Source: Candidatus Margulisiibacteriota bacterium (GTDB lineage: Bacteria > Margulisbacteria > WOR-1 > O2-12-FULL-45-9 > XYB2-FULL-48-7). From it: DNA of 64,000 nucleotides. The translations under genes were made by a program, and so were the position numbers. Below the pieces are notes generated by a model, which saw only the letters and a list, made by a program, of their open reading frames with translations, made no database searches and was not told the DNA's origin. The stretch spans positions 372,001 to 436,000 of the forward strand of contig JBAZTH010000002.1 in the NCBI GenBank assembly GCA_041661965.1, read 5' to 3'. Below are positions 41,949 through 50,416 of the stretch, piece by piece (within the stretch, counting starts at the first letter, position 1; each line of letters begins with the position of its first letter).

Positions 41949-42989
41949 TCAGCCGCGGATATCCCGGATGACGAAAACGATCCCAATGATTTCGCCAAAG
42001 CCCTTGGCGCGGAGGAGCCGGGCATTGATCAGGGCGGGGATTCGTTCCCCCATCGGGTCCTTCAGCTCGGCTTCAAACCTTTCGATCAGCAGTTTTTTGT
42101 GGGCGACCTCGTCATAGAGCCGCTCATAATCCGCCGGGTTTTTAAACAAAGTTGAAATAACGTGGCAGGTATTTTCGCCGGAAGTATGGAGCAGTTTTTT
42201 CGCTTCTTCATTCATGAAAATAACACAGCCGTCGATATCGGTTACCACCAGCGCGTCCGGCATAGTCTCAATAATTACGTCGGCCGCCAAGGCCGGGGAG
42301 ATGGCAAAAAGACTATAGGAGCGCATGGCGATGAAAATAAAAAAGTTCATTACCGCCAGGTCAAAAACCAACGTGGGGAAACCCAACCGGTAGCCAAGGA
42401 CCAACGGCAAGATAAAGTCGGTGACCAGACCGACCAGGAAGGGGACGATCGAGCCGATCGCGATCAAAATCGCTTGGGACCTTTCGGTCTTTTGCGGAGT
42501 AACCTGGGAATACCAGAGCAATAAGCCTACCCCCCAGCAGCAATAAATGATCGATTCGATCGCGAAGAGCCAATATAACGGCGCCGGCTGGCTGACGATC
42601 CCGATATTTTGGATCTCATAGCGTTGGTACATCGAATTGGTGAAAAGGAACAATAGCCCCAGGACCGAAGGGGGAAGATAAAGCCAGAGATAGTTGTAAG
42701 CTGATTGAAGAAAACTATCTTTTTTTGTATAAAGAAGAACAAAATGAGTGAAAAGCGGGAAAATGAAGACCCAAAGAAGGGCACTGATCCGATTAATATC
42801 CCGGGCGATCTCTAAAGTGAAGGCGATCCGATAAGAATAGGTTAAGATCGCGCAGAGAAAAGCGGTCAAAGCGAAAAAAGAAAAAAAACGGGCCAAATGG
42901 TTCTCGTAATGGCGGGTCCAGATCTCAAAGGCGAGCAATAAGATGAAGAGGGACGCGGCCAATTCAAAATAAGGGAAGAACATTGCCAT
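41949..42989 (-). CDS. seven-helix membrane PAS sensor without kinase domain
   Basis: A 346-residue protein. The first 220 residues form about seven transmembrane helices resembling the N-terminal 7TM region of certain histidine kinases (FFSFFALTAFLCAILTYSYR, LWVFIFPLFTHFVLLYTKK). A PAS domain follows (about 235-346): IIETMPDALVVTDIDG, FMNEEAKKLL, and ends at FVIRDIRG where PAS domains normally lead into a HisKA domain. Then a stop comes. It may be a truncated kinase or a stand-alone sensor. It shares a symmetric promoter with pyrH. Confidence 0.75.
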   Translation of the reverse strand: MAMFFPYFELAASLFILLLAFEIWTRHYENHLARFFSFFALTAFLCAILTYSYRIAFTLEIARDINRISALLWVFIFPLFTHFVLLYTKKDSFLQSAYNYLWLYLPPSVLGLLFLFTNSMYQRYEIQNIGIVSQPAPLYWLFAIESIIYCCWGVGLLLWYSQVTPQKTERSQAILIAIGSIVPFLVGLVTDFILPLVLGYRLGFPTLVFDLAVMNFFIFIAMRSYSLFAISPALAADVIIETMPDALVVTDIDGCVIFMNEEAKKLLHTSGENTCHVISTLFKNPADYERLYDEVAHKKLLIERFEAELKDPMGERIPALINARLLRAKGFGEIIGIVFVIRDIRG

Positions 42990-42998
42990 AGCTGGTGA

Positions 42999-43011
42999 AT
43001 TATAGTATAAT
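42999..43011. promoter_or_regulatory. symmetric bidirectional -10 between sensor gene and pyrH
   Basis: ATTATAGTATAAT holds TATAAT on each strand, separated by one base. Each hexamer is 9 nt from the ATG of its gene (42989 on minus, 43021 on plus). No clear Shine-Dalgarno site is present on either side. Confidence 0.6.
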
Positions 43012-43020
43012 CCTCACGAC

Positions 43021-43737
43021 ATGACAAGACCTTACAAAAAGATCCTCCTCAAACTCTCCGGTGAAATTTTCGGCGGCGAACAAAAGTACGGAATTGACCT
43101 CAAGGTCTTGCACACGGTTGCCAAAGAGGTCAAACTAGTCAGAGAAGCGGGGGTTGGGGTCGCCGTCGTTGTTGGCGGCGGGAATATTTTCCGCGGGGTG
43201 GCGGGAGCGGTTAACGGGATCGACCGGGCGACCGGCGACTACATGGGGATGCTGGCCACGGTCATTAATTCGCTGGCGATCCAGGACGCCCTGGAAAAAC
43301 AAGGGGTTAATTGCCGGGTCCAGACCGCCATCGATATGCGCTCCGTCGCCGAACCTTTTATCCGGCGGAGAGCGATCCGCCACATGGAAAAGGGGCGGGT
43401 GGTGGTGCTGGCGGCTGGAACAGGGAACCCTTATTTTTCAACCGATACGACTGCCGCGTTAAGGGCGGCCGAGCTCGATGTCGACGTTATTATCAAAGCG
43501 ACCAAAGTTGACGGCGTCTACGACAAAGATCCGCTGAAACATAAGGACGCGAAAAAATTCAGCCGGATTACCCATATGGAAGTTATTCAGAAGCGGTTGG
43601 GCGTATTGGACTCAACCGCCGTCTCGCTCTGCATGGACAATAAGATCCCGATCCTGGTCCTCGACCTGCTCAAGCCGGGGAACATTAGACAAGCCGTCCT
43701 GGGGAAAAAAGTCGGGACGATCATCGAAGCCGAATAA
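43021..43737 (+). CDS. pyrH: UMP kinase
   Basis: A 238-residue bacterial UMP kinase of the amino-acid-kinase fold: KKILLKLSGEIFGG, VVVGGGNIFRG, TGDYMGMLATVINSLA, GTGNPYFSTDTTA and KATKVDGVYDKDP. It phosphorylates UMP to UDP. Followed by frr after 10 bases and then uppS-cdsA, the usual order; tsf is not upstream here. Confidence 0.96.
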   Translation: MTRPYKKILLKLSGEIFGGEQKYGIDLKVLHTVAKEVKLVREAGVGVAVVVGGGNIFRGVAGAVNGIDRATGDYMGMLATVINSLAIQDALEKQGVNCRVQTAIDMRSVAEPFIRRRAIRHMEKGRVVVLAAGTGNPYFSTDTTAALRAAELDVDVIIKATKVDGVYDKDPLKHKDAKKFSRITHMEVIQKRLGVLDSTAVSLCMDNKIPILVLDLLKPGNIRQAVLGKKVGTIIEAE

Positions 43738-43747
43738 GGGGGACAAA

Positions 43748-44299
43748 ATGGATATCGTAAAAAGCCATGAAATAGGAATGCAAAAAGCGATCGAGATTTT
43801 GAAGAAAAACTTCTCCGGCATCAGGACCGGCCGGGCCAATCCGGCGCTGCTCGACAACCTTCACGTAGAATACTATGGGTCCAGCGTGCCGCTGAAGCAG
43901 GTCGCCTCGGTGGCCGCTCCGGAAGCCCGGCTCCTTCAGATCACCGCCTACGATAAAACGGCGGTCGTTGGGATCGAAAAAGCGATTCAGGCCTCGGACC
44001 TCGGGTTGACGCCGAAGACCGAGGGCGGAGTGATCCGCTTGGTTCTGCCGGAGCTTTCCGAACAGCGCCGCAAAGATCTCACTAAAGTGATCAAGAAAGA
44101 GACGGAAGACGCCAAGGTCGTGGTCCGCAACATCAGACGCGACGCGATGGAAGAGCTAAAAAAACAGAAGGCCGATAAGGTTATTACCGAAGACCAGCAA
44201 TCCCTGTTCGATAAAAAGGTTCAGGAATTGACCGACAAATATTGCGCCGAAGCCGACCACCTGGCCGCCGCCAAAGAAAAGGAAGTTCTTTCCATTTAA
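43748..44299 (+). CDS. frr: ribosome recycling factor
   Basis: A 183-residue RRF. It shows FSGIRTGRANPALLD, VEYYGSSVPLKQVASV and the C-terminal three-helix segment ending KEKEVLSI. It splits the post-termination ribosome with EF-G. A GGGGG-rich Shine-Dalgarno region lies before ATG 43748. It follows pyrH directly. Confidence 0.96.
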   Translation: MDIVKSHEIGMQKAIEILKKNFSGIRTGRANPALLDNLHVEYYGSSVPLKQVASVAAPEARLLQITAYDKTAVVGIEKAIQASDLGLTPKTEGGVIRLVLPELSEQRRKDLTKVIKKETEDAKVVVRNIRRDAMEELKKQKADKVITEDQQSLFDKKVQELTDKYCAEADHLAAAKEKEVLSI

Positions 44300-44305
44300 C
44301 AGCCG

Positions 44306-44337
44306 CCAGGAGCAGGGGCGATCTCCCTTGGTCCTGG
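44306..44337 (+). repeat. hairpin in the frr-uppS gap
   Basis: CCAGGA (44306-44311) pairs with TCCTGG (44332-44337), and inside it AGGG (44314-44317) pairs with CCCT (44325-44328). No U-tract follows, so a simple terminator is unlikely; it may be a processing or attenuation hairpin. Confidence 0.4.
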
Positions 44338-44371
44338 GCGCTGGGCCAAACCCGGTAGCCTGAATACCGAC

Positions 44372-45058
44372 ATGGAAAAAAACATCCCAAGACACGTCGC
44401 CATCATTATGGACGGCAATGGCCGTTGGGCGAAAAAGCGCGGCTTGCCGAGAATCGCCGGCCACAAAGAAGGGGCGGAATCGCTCCGCGCCGTTTTGCGC
44501 GCGGCAAACGAGCTCGGGGTCGAGTATCTGACCGTCTACGCTTTTTCCACGGAAAACTGGGGGCGGCCGAAAGAGGAAATCGATTTTTTGATGGGACTGC
44601 TTTCGATGACGATCGATCGGGAACTGGGCGAACTGGCTAAAAACGGGGTCAAGGTCCAATTCCTTGGCCGGCTGGCGAAGTTTTCTCCCGATCTTCAGAA
44701 GAAGATGCGCCTGGCAATGGAGAAAACCGCCGCCGGGAGCAAAAGCACTTTGAGCATCATGGTCAACTACGGCGGACGGGCCGAGATCGTCGACGCGGTT
44801 AACCGCTTGATTGCCGAGGGGAAGAAAGAGATCGACGAAGCCGACCTTCAGGCCAAGCTGTATACCAGCGAGATGCCGGACCCCGACCTGCTGATCAGGA
44901 CCGCTTCCGAGATGCGGATCTCTAATTTTCTACTCTGGCAAATAGCCTACGCGGAACTTTATGTAACGGATCTCTTCTGGCCGGAATTCAGGGCGAAACA
45001 ATTTAATCAAGCGATCGAGGCCTACCAGAAAAGGGAAAGGCGATTCGGTAAACTATGA
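44372..45058 (+). CDS. uppS: isoprenyl transferase (undecaprenyl diphosphate synthase)
   Basis: A 228-residue cis-prenyltransferase with IIMDGNGRWAKKRG at the start (catalytic Asp), GHKEGAESLR, YAFSTENWGRP, and RTASEMRISNFLLWQ with AYAELYVTD at the end. It makes the long-chain lipid carrier for peptidoglycan and O-antigen. It overlaps cdsA by 4 bases. Confidence 0.95.
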   Translation: MEKNIPRHVAIIMDGNGRWAKKRGLPRIAGHKEGAESLRAVLRAANELGVEYLTVYAFSTENWGRPKEEIDFLMGLLSMTIDRELGELAKNGVKVQFLGRLAKFSPDLQKKMRLAMEKTAAGSKSTLSIMVNYGGRAEIVDAVNRLIAEGKKEIDEADLQAKLYTSEMPDPDLLIRTASEMRISNFLLWQIAYAELYVTDLFWPEFRAKQFNQAIEAYQKRERRFGKL

Positions 45059-45855
45059 AGCTCCGGGCACTGACCATCGCGATCGGCATGCCGATCGTTT
45101 TAGGCTGCATTTATTATGGGAACCTCCCGTTCCTTTTGATGATCTTGGCTCTGGCGATCTTCTCGATCAATGAGTTTTACAACCTGATGATGAAGAAAGG
45201 GTTTTTCCCCGCTTATTATGTCGGCAATATTATTACGATATTTTTTATCACTTTTTCTTATTACTCTTTGAAAAGAAGCTGGGAGCCGGCCCATTCGGCC
45301 ATCCTAACAATTGCGGTGGCGATAACCCTAATATCAGGGATTTTCCTGAAGCGGGAAAAGGACACGATTGTTGACGTAGCCGTAACCGTTTTAGGAATGA
45401 TTTATATCGGTTGGTTTTTCAGCTATCTTATTTTTATCCGCAGTTTGACCGATCATGGCGGCTATCTTTTTTTCCTGGTCTTTACGGTCTGGGCGATGGA
45501 CTCGGCCGCTTACCTGGCCGGGAGAGCCTTCGGACACACTCCGCTGGCCCCTTCGATCTCCCCCAAAAAGACCTGGGAAGGAGCGATTGCCGGGTTTGTC
45601 GTTTGCTTGCTGGCCGCCGGGATTTTCAGCCAAACGGCGCAAATTGACTTGTGGCACGCGCTGATCCTTGGGGTTTTGATCGGGATTGCCGGCCAATTTT
45701 CCGACTTGATTGAGTCGCTGATCAAGCGGGATGCTGGGGTCAAAGATTCGTCAAATATCGTTCCCGGTCATGGCGGGGTGCTGGACCGGATCGATTCATT
45801 TGTCCTGACCGCCCCCTTGATGTATTATTACGTGGTCTGGATATTATTGAGGTAA
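45055..45855 (+). CDS. cdsA: phosphatidate cytidylyltransferase
   Basis: A 266-residue integral membrane enzyme with about eight helices. The C-terminal signature is complete: SDLIESLIKRDAGVKDSS followed by PGHGGVLDRIDS, which binds CTP and metal. FGHTPLAPSISPKKTWEG precedes it. It makes CDP-diacylglycerol for phospholipids. Overlaps uppS and is followed by nadC after 3 bases. Confidence 0.95.
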   Translation: MKLRALTIAIGMPIVLGCIYYGNLPFLLMILALAIFSINEFYNLMMKKGFFPAYYVGNIITIFFITFSYYSLKRSWEPAHSAILTIAVAITLISGIFLKREKDTIVDVAVTVLGMIYIGWFFSYLIFIRSLTDHGGYLFFLVFTVWAMDSAAYLAGRAFGHTPLAPSISPKKTWEGAIAGFVVCLLAAGIFSQTAQIDLWHALILGVLIGIAGQFSDLIESLIKRDAGVKDSSNIVPGHGGVLDRIDSFVLTAPLMYYYVVWILLR

Positions 45856-45858
45856 TTA

Positions 45859-46695
45859 ATGCATAAGCTGCAGCGCACGACCGAACATCTTATCAAGATC
45901 GCCCTTATTGAAGATATTGGCGATGGCGACATTACGACCAAAGCGGTCATTCCGGCCGATAGGCGGGTAACGGCCCGGATCACCGCCAAGGAGGCCGGGA
46001 TCATTGCCGGCTTGGAAATAGCCCGGGAGGTTTTCCGCCAGATAGACCGCCGGGTCAGGCTAACTCAAAAGGTCAAAGATGGGGCTTCGGTTAAAAAAGG
46101 GACGGTAATCGCGACTCTGAAAGGGCCGGCGCGGGCGATCCTGACCGGCGAACGGACCGCCTTAAATTTCCTTCAGCATTTATCCGGGATCGCGACCTTA
46201 ACCGGTGAATACGTTGAGAAAATTAGGGGGACCGGAGCGATCCTGCTGGACACCAGAAAGACCACGCCTGGCTGGCGGGCGATCGAAAAGTATGCCGTTA
46301 AACTGGGCGGGGGAGAGAACCATCGGCTTGGTCTTTATGATGAGGTCTTGATCAAGGACAATCATATTAAGATCAACAAAACGATCGAAAAAGCGGTCGA
46401 TGCCGCCAAGATCTACCTGGGACGAAAGCCGGTCGAAGTCGAAGCCGGTACGCTAGCGGAAGTTAGGCGTGCCATAGAAGCCGGGGCCGACCGGGCACTC
46501 TTGGACAATCTGACACTTACAGCGCTAAAAGCCGGAGCGTTAATGTGTAAAAAAGCCCGGGTTGTTTCCGAGGCCTCCGGTGGGATTACCATCAAGAACA
46601 TCAGGGCGGTCGCTAAGACCGGGGTTGATTACATTTCGGTCGGCGCTTTGACCCACTCCGCCCGCGCTTTGGATATAAATTTAAAGATAGGATAG
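45859..46695 (+). CDS. nadC: nicotinate-nucleotide pyrophosphorylase (carboxylating)
   Basis: A 278-residue quinolinate phosphoribosyltransferase. It has EDIGDGDITTKAV near the start, RTALNFLQHLSGIAT, DTRKTTPGWRAIEKYAV and HRLGLYDEVLIKDNHI, the conserved catalytic stretch. It converts quinolinate plus PRPP to nicotinate mononucleotide for NAD. nadA and nadB are not in the window. Confidence 0.95.
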   Translation: MHKLQRTTEHLIKIALIEDIGDGDITTKAVIPADRRVTARITAKEAGIIAGLEIAREVFRQIDRRVRLTQKVKDGASVKKGTVIATLKGPARAILTGERTALNFLQHLSGIATLTGEYVEKIRGTGAILLDTRKTTPGWRAIEKYAVKLGGGENHRLGLYDEVLIKDNHIKINKTIEKAVDAAKIYLGRKPVEVEAGTLAEVRRAIEAGADRALLDNLTLTALKAGALMCKKARVVSEASGGITIKNIRAVAKTGVDYISVGALTHSARALDINLKIG

Positions 46696-46701
46696 CCAAA
46701 T

Positions 46702-46717
46702 AGTTCCACGTGGAACA
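46702..46717 (+). promoter_or_regulatory. parS-like site, 15 of 16 matches
   Basis: AGTTCCACGTGGAACA differs from a fully symmetric parS only at the first base. It occupies most of the 25-base gap between nadC and the helicase gene. It is about 28 kb from the origin-proximal parS. Confidence 0.7.
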
Positions 46718-46720
46718 TTT

Positions 46721-48859
46721 ATGACGCAAAAATACATATTAAAATCCATATATGAGGCTGGCCGGCCCAATTTTAAGATAGATTATGCCAAGGAGCTGAC
46801 CGAAGAGCAGCTGCCGATCGTCACCGCCCCGGGCGGGCCGATGCTGGTCATTGCCGGGGCCGGTTCCGGCAAGACCAGAACGATTACCTATCGGGTCGCG
46901 TACCTGGTTGAATCTGGAATTCCGCTTGATCGGATCCTGCTGGTCACCTTTACCAATAAAGCGGCCAGAGAAATGGTTTCCCGGGTAGAGAACCTGCTGC
47001 GGCAAGACATCAAAGATCTTTGCGGGGGGACCTTCCATCACGTTGGCAATTTGTTGCTGCGCCGTTACGCTAAGTTGATCGGCTATGAACAGAATTTTAC
47101 GATCCTCGACCGGGCCGATTCCAAAGACCTGATCGATAATTCCATCGCCGATTGCAGTATTGATACGAAAGCAAAACGGTTTCCTAAAGGGGACAGCCTG
47201 GCCGCTCTTTTCGGCCTGGCGGTCAACACCGGGCGGAGCATTGTGGATGTGATCGCCTATAATTACGCCCAATTCGAGCCGCAGGCGGAAGAGATCGAAG
47301 CTGTTTTTAAAATGTACAACCAGCACAAAAGAAAAAGCAACCTGATGGATTTCGACGACCTGCTTTTTAACTGGTGGAAGCTGCTGGCGGAGAATGAAGA
47401 TGTCGCCCGGCGCTATTCAAGTAAATTTCTCCACATCCTAGTCGATGAGTATCAAGATACCAATCACCTCCAGGCCAAGATCATGGATATTTTAGCCAGA
47501 GAACACCGGAACATCATGGTTGTGGGCGACGATAGCCAGTCGATCTACAGCTTCCGCGGCGCGCACTTTAAAAACATCATTAACTTCCCCAAAGTTTATC
47601 CGGACGCCGGCCTCTATAAGCTGGAGGTCAATCATCGTTCCACTCCGGAAATCTTGATGGTCGCCAACGCCTCGATCAGCCTGGCGAAGGAGAAGTTCGA
47701 CAAACGCTTAAGATCAAAAAGGCCGAGCGGGCAAAAGCCGGCGGTCGTGCCGTTGGTCAATGTTTTTTCCCAGGCTTCGTTCATTGCCCAGCGAATGCTG
47801 GAGCTGCGCGATGAGGGTTCGTCCCTGAATGAAATGGCGATCCTCTACCGTTCGCACTACCAGTCGATGGAGATCCAGATGGAGCTGACCAAACGGGGAA
47901 TTCCGTTCGAGGTCCGTTCCGGGATCCGGTTTTTTGAAGAAGCGCACATCAAAGACGTTTTGGCCTTTTTGAAGATCTTCCATAATCCCAAAGATGAGAT
48001 CTCCTGGACCAGGATTTTAAAGCTTTTGCCGAAAGTCGGACCGCGGACCGCGGAAAAGATCTTCCAGCATATTAACCAGACGATCGACGCGGTCGCGGCC
48101 ATTACCTCGGAGCAGGTCGTCGGGCTGGTCCCGGCGGCCGCCCAGCGCGACTTCCGCGTTTTTCAGCAGACGTTGCGCGACCTGCTGGACAAGATCGATT
48201 CGCCGGCGGAAATGGTGAAGATCATCGCCGGTTCTAATTACGCCGAATACATCAAAGCGCAATACGCCAATTTTCGGGAGAGATTGGAGGACCTGGAACA
48301 GCTTGGCAGTTACGCCACGCAATTTAAATCGCTGGAAGATTTGTTGAGCTCGCTGGCTCTTGTTTCCGGGATCGAAGCGGAAACAGTCGTTGACGGCGGC
48401 GAACCGGAAAAAGAGGCCTGCGTTCTGTCCTCGATCCATCAGGCCAAAGGGCTGGAATGGAAGATCGTTTTCGTCGCCTGGCTGGCCGACGGCCGCTTTC
48501 CGTCGTATCTTTCCTTTAATAAAGAAGAAGAGATGGAAGAAGAGCGCCGCTTGTTCTATGTTGCCGTGACCAGGGCGAAGGACGAGCTATATCTGACCTA
48601 CCCCTTGGTTTATTCCGGCTATGAAGGGGAAGTGATCCTGAAGGAGTCGCGCTTTCTGGAAGAGATCCCGGAAAACTATTATGAAAAGTGGGCGGTGGAA
48701 GAGGAGAAGCGTTCCTCCTGGCCGAGCGGGACCAAGTGGGAAGACAAGGGGAGCGAAGAAGACGAAGCCATCGACTTAAGTCAATACCGCGAAGTCAAGG
48801 TTCAAAAAAACAACCGCGACAATTTTGAAGCGGTCGATATTTCAGAGCTGCTGGGTTAA
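46721..48859 (+). CDS. UvrD/PcrA-type superfamily 1 DNA helicase
   Basis: A 712-residue 3'-5' helicase. Motifs: Q-motif region LTEEQLPIV, Walker A GAGSGKTRT, FTNKAAREM (Ia), VDEYQDTN (II), GDDSQSIYSFRGA (III), VNHRSTPEI (IV), SIHQAKGLEWKIVFV (V) and FYVAVTRAKDELYL (VI). It unwinds DNA during repair or replication. The first 25 residues are an extra N-terminal segment. The end overlaps the convergent minus-strand gene by 4 bases. PcrA, UvrD or Rep type cannot be separated by eye. Confidence 0.92.
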   Translation: MTQKYILKSIYEAGRPNFKIDYAKELTEEQLPIVTAPGGPMLVIAGAGSGKTRTITYRVAYLVESGIPLDRILLVTFTNKAAREMVSRVENLLRQDIKDLCGGTFHHVGNLLLRRYAKLIGYEQNFTILDRADSKDLIDNSIADCSIDTKAKRFPKGDSLAALFGLAVNTGRSIVDVIAYNYAQFEPQAEEIEAVFKMYNQHKRKSNLMDFDDLLFNWWKLLAENEDVARRYSSKFLHILVDEYQDTNHLQAKIMDILAREHRNIMVVGDDSQSIYSFRGAHFKNIINFPKVYPDAGLYKLEVNHRSTPEILMVANASISLAKEKFDKRLRSKRPSGQKPAVVPLVNVFSQASFIAQRMLELRDEGSSLNEMAILYRSHYQSMEIQMELTKRGIPFEVRSGIRFFEEAHIKDVLAFLKIFHNPKDEISWTRILKLLPKVGPRTAEKIFQHINQTIDAVAAITSEQVVGLVPAAAQRDFRVFQQTLRDLLDKIDSPAEMVKIIAGSNYAEYIKAQYANFRERLEDLEQLGSYATQFKSLEDLLSSLALVSGIEAETVVDGGEPEKEACVLSSIHQAKGLEWKIVFVAWLADGRFPSYLSFNKEEEMEEERRLFYVAVTRAKDELYLTYPLVYSGYEGEVILKESRFLEEIPENYYEKWAVEEEKRSSWPSGTKWEDKGSEEDEAIDLSQYREVKVQKNNRDNFEAVDISELLG

Positions 48860-49653
48860 TTCCGGAAACCGACCATCAAGATCAACCCGCTATGCCGCGC
48901 CCCAGTCCCGTTCCTTAACAAGCCCAGTCCCGCCTCAACAAAGCCTTCTCCTCCCAAAAGCGCGGCGTCCGCTCCGGCAAACAATTCTCCGCCAAACGAA
49001 CCGGCCGTGCGTCCGGTCGTCAAAATCGTGAAATTGAGGCCGGCCCCGGAATAGTAATGAAGGCCGGGCTCATAGGGCTGATTAAAGCGATAGACCCCGT
49101 CAACGCAAACAACCAAATTTCTCCGGGTAAGATTGTCGCTGTCATTCCCCCAAGCGTAAGCCAGCGCCAGCCGGCCGCTGGTCGAGTTGATGTTCAACGG
49201 CTCAAAGAACCTGGCTTCGAGCCTGAACGCGCTGATGCCGGCCAGGTAGCCGGCCGAGAGACCGAGCTGCGGGTTGCGCGGCATAAAGACTTCGCGCCGG
49301 ACTTTCTGCAAAGTTTCGATCCGGGGGGGCGGTGGCGGCGCGGGCGGAACGTCAACCGGCCGGGGCGGGCCGGCGATCATTTTTAACGGCGGCGGCGGCG
49401 GGATCCGCAGGAGGGCGTCGATCTCATTCTGATAAGCGTTCATTTTAGCGACGAGCGGGCCCCGCTGGCTCCGGCGAACCCGCTTGACCTGGCCGGAGAG
49501 GCGCTTGATTTCTTTACGGAGATATTCCAGCCGCGCTTTTTTTTCTTTCAGCGAAACGCTTTCGGGCTGTTTGACCAAGGGGGGAAGCGCGACTTCGGCG
49601 TAAAGTACCGAGGCCAGGACGATCACGAATAAAGCGGCAATTAGTTTGCGCAT
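48856..49653 (-). CDS. secreted coiled-coil, proline-rich, barrel-like envelope protein
   Basis: From ATG 49653 (a GTG one codon earlier is possible) the 265-residue protein has a signal peptide, a charged coiled coil (about 30-80), two Pro-rich stretches (LLRIPPPPPL and APPPPP, about 83-115), and a C-terminal 130 residues of alternating strands with Gly/aromatic pattern (LGLSAGYLAG, RLALAYAWG, YYSGAGLNF, GLILMVGF). This looks like a periplasmic stalk plus an outer-membrane barrel. No family recognised. TTGACA-17-TATCCT lies upstream. Confidence 0.6.
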   Translation of the reverse strand: MRKLIAALFVIVLASVLYAEVALPPLVKQPESVSLKEKKARLEYLRKEIKRLSGQVKRVRRSQRGPLVAKMNAYQNEIDALLRIPPPPPLKMIAGPPRPVDVPPAPPPPPRIETLQKVRREVFMPRNPQLGLSAGYLAGISAFRLEARFFEPLNINSTSGRLALAYAWGNDSDNLTRRNLVVCVDGVYRFNQPYEPGLHYYSGAGLNFTILTTGRTAGSFGGELFAGADAALLGGEGFVEAGLGLLRNGTGARHSGLILMVGFRN

Positions 49654-49661
49654 CACGATTT

Positions 49662-49690
49662 AGGATAAAAGAAAAAGAGCCGGGTGTCAA
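49662..49690 (-). promoter_or_regulatory. promoter of the 48856-49653 gene
   Basis: Minus strand: perfect TTGACA (49685-49690), 17-bp spacer, TATCCT (49662-49667), then 8 nt to the ATG at 49653. Near-leaderless. Confidence 0.6.
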
Positions 49691-49706
49691 TCGCTAACAA
49701 TTCTTA

Positions 49707-49712
49707 TATAAT
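49707..49712 (+). promoter_or_regulatory. -10 of the exonuclease gene
   Basis: TATAAT lies 11 nt before ATG 49724. No Shine-Dalgarno site or convincing -35 is seen; the region is shared with the divergent promoter. Confidence 0.45.
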
Positions 49713-49723
49713 AACCATGGGCT

Positions 49724-50371
49724 ATGGAAAAATATTATCAATCGCCGGAATTCAGCCAGCTAACCGAAAAGTTCCCTTTTCTTCGGCATGCCAAAGAGGA
49801 GCCAGCCGGGTTATTGGGCCGGAGCTATTGTGTCATTGACATTGAAACGACCGGCCTGGAATATCAGAAGAGTGAAATCATAGAATTGGCGGCGGCGCGG
49901 ATCGAGGGGGGCAAAACGACCGAAAGCTATAACGTCTTAATCAATACCCATCAGCTTTTGCCCGACCTGATCGTCAACCTGACCGGGATTTCGCAGGAGT
50001 TGCATGACGCCGGGATTGAGAAACGGGCCGCGCTTGAAGGCTTCTTTCAATTTGTTAAGACCGATCCGCTGGTTGTTCATAATGTTGAATTTGACGTCCC
50101 TTTTATCAATCACCACGCGCAACTGCTTTTTATCCCGCACTTGGCCAACCCCCTCTTGTGCACGTTGAAACTGTCGAGAAAACTGATCCCCGGCCTCTAT
50201 TCCTACAAGCTCTCAAAGGTCGCGGAGCATTTTCGCATTCCGACCCCGGTCCTCCACCGGGCGGCCGCCGATGTCGAAATTACCGGGGCGATTTGGCTAA
50301 AGTTGCTTGGCTTGCTTGAGCCGAAAGGGCTCCAGACAGTGGAAGCGGTCGAGAAATTCTGGAAAAGTTGA
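49724..50371 (+). CDS. DnaQ-type DEDDh 3'-5' exonuclease
   Basis: A 215-residue protein with all exonuclease motifs: Exo I CVIDIETTGLE, Exo II VVHNVEFDVPF, and Exo III HRAAADVEIT, where the His and Asp complete DEDDh. Such proteins are proofreading subunits (epsilon), RNase T-like enzymes, or stand-alone exonucleases. The first 35 residues are an extra N-terminal part. It is not next to polymerase genes, so the partner is unknown. Confidence 0.85.
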   Translation: MEKYYQSPEFSQLTEKFPFLRHAKEEPAGLLGRSYCVIDIETTGLEYQKSEIIELAAARIEGGKTTESYNVLINTHQLLPDLIVNLTGISQELHDAGIEKRAALEGFFQFVKTDPLVVHNVEFDVPFINHHAQLLFIPHLANPLLCTLKLSRKLIPGLYSYKLSKVAEHFRIPTPVLHRAAADVEITGAIWLKLLGLLEPKGLQTVEAVEKFWKS

Positions 50372-50400
50372 GCGCCCCGCGGGCAAAAGAAGAGGGGAAA

Positions 50401-50409
50401 TGCTATTAT
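50401..50409 (+). promoter_or_regulatory. extended -10 of the lipoprotein gene
   Basis: TGCTATTAT lies 7 nt before ATG 50417, again leaving almost no leader; an AAGGATG context gives at most a weak Shine-Dalgarno. Confidence 0.5.
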
Positions 50410-50416
50410 ATTAAGG

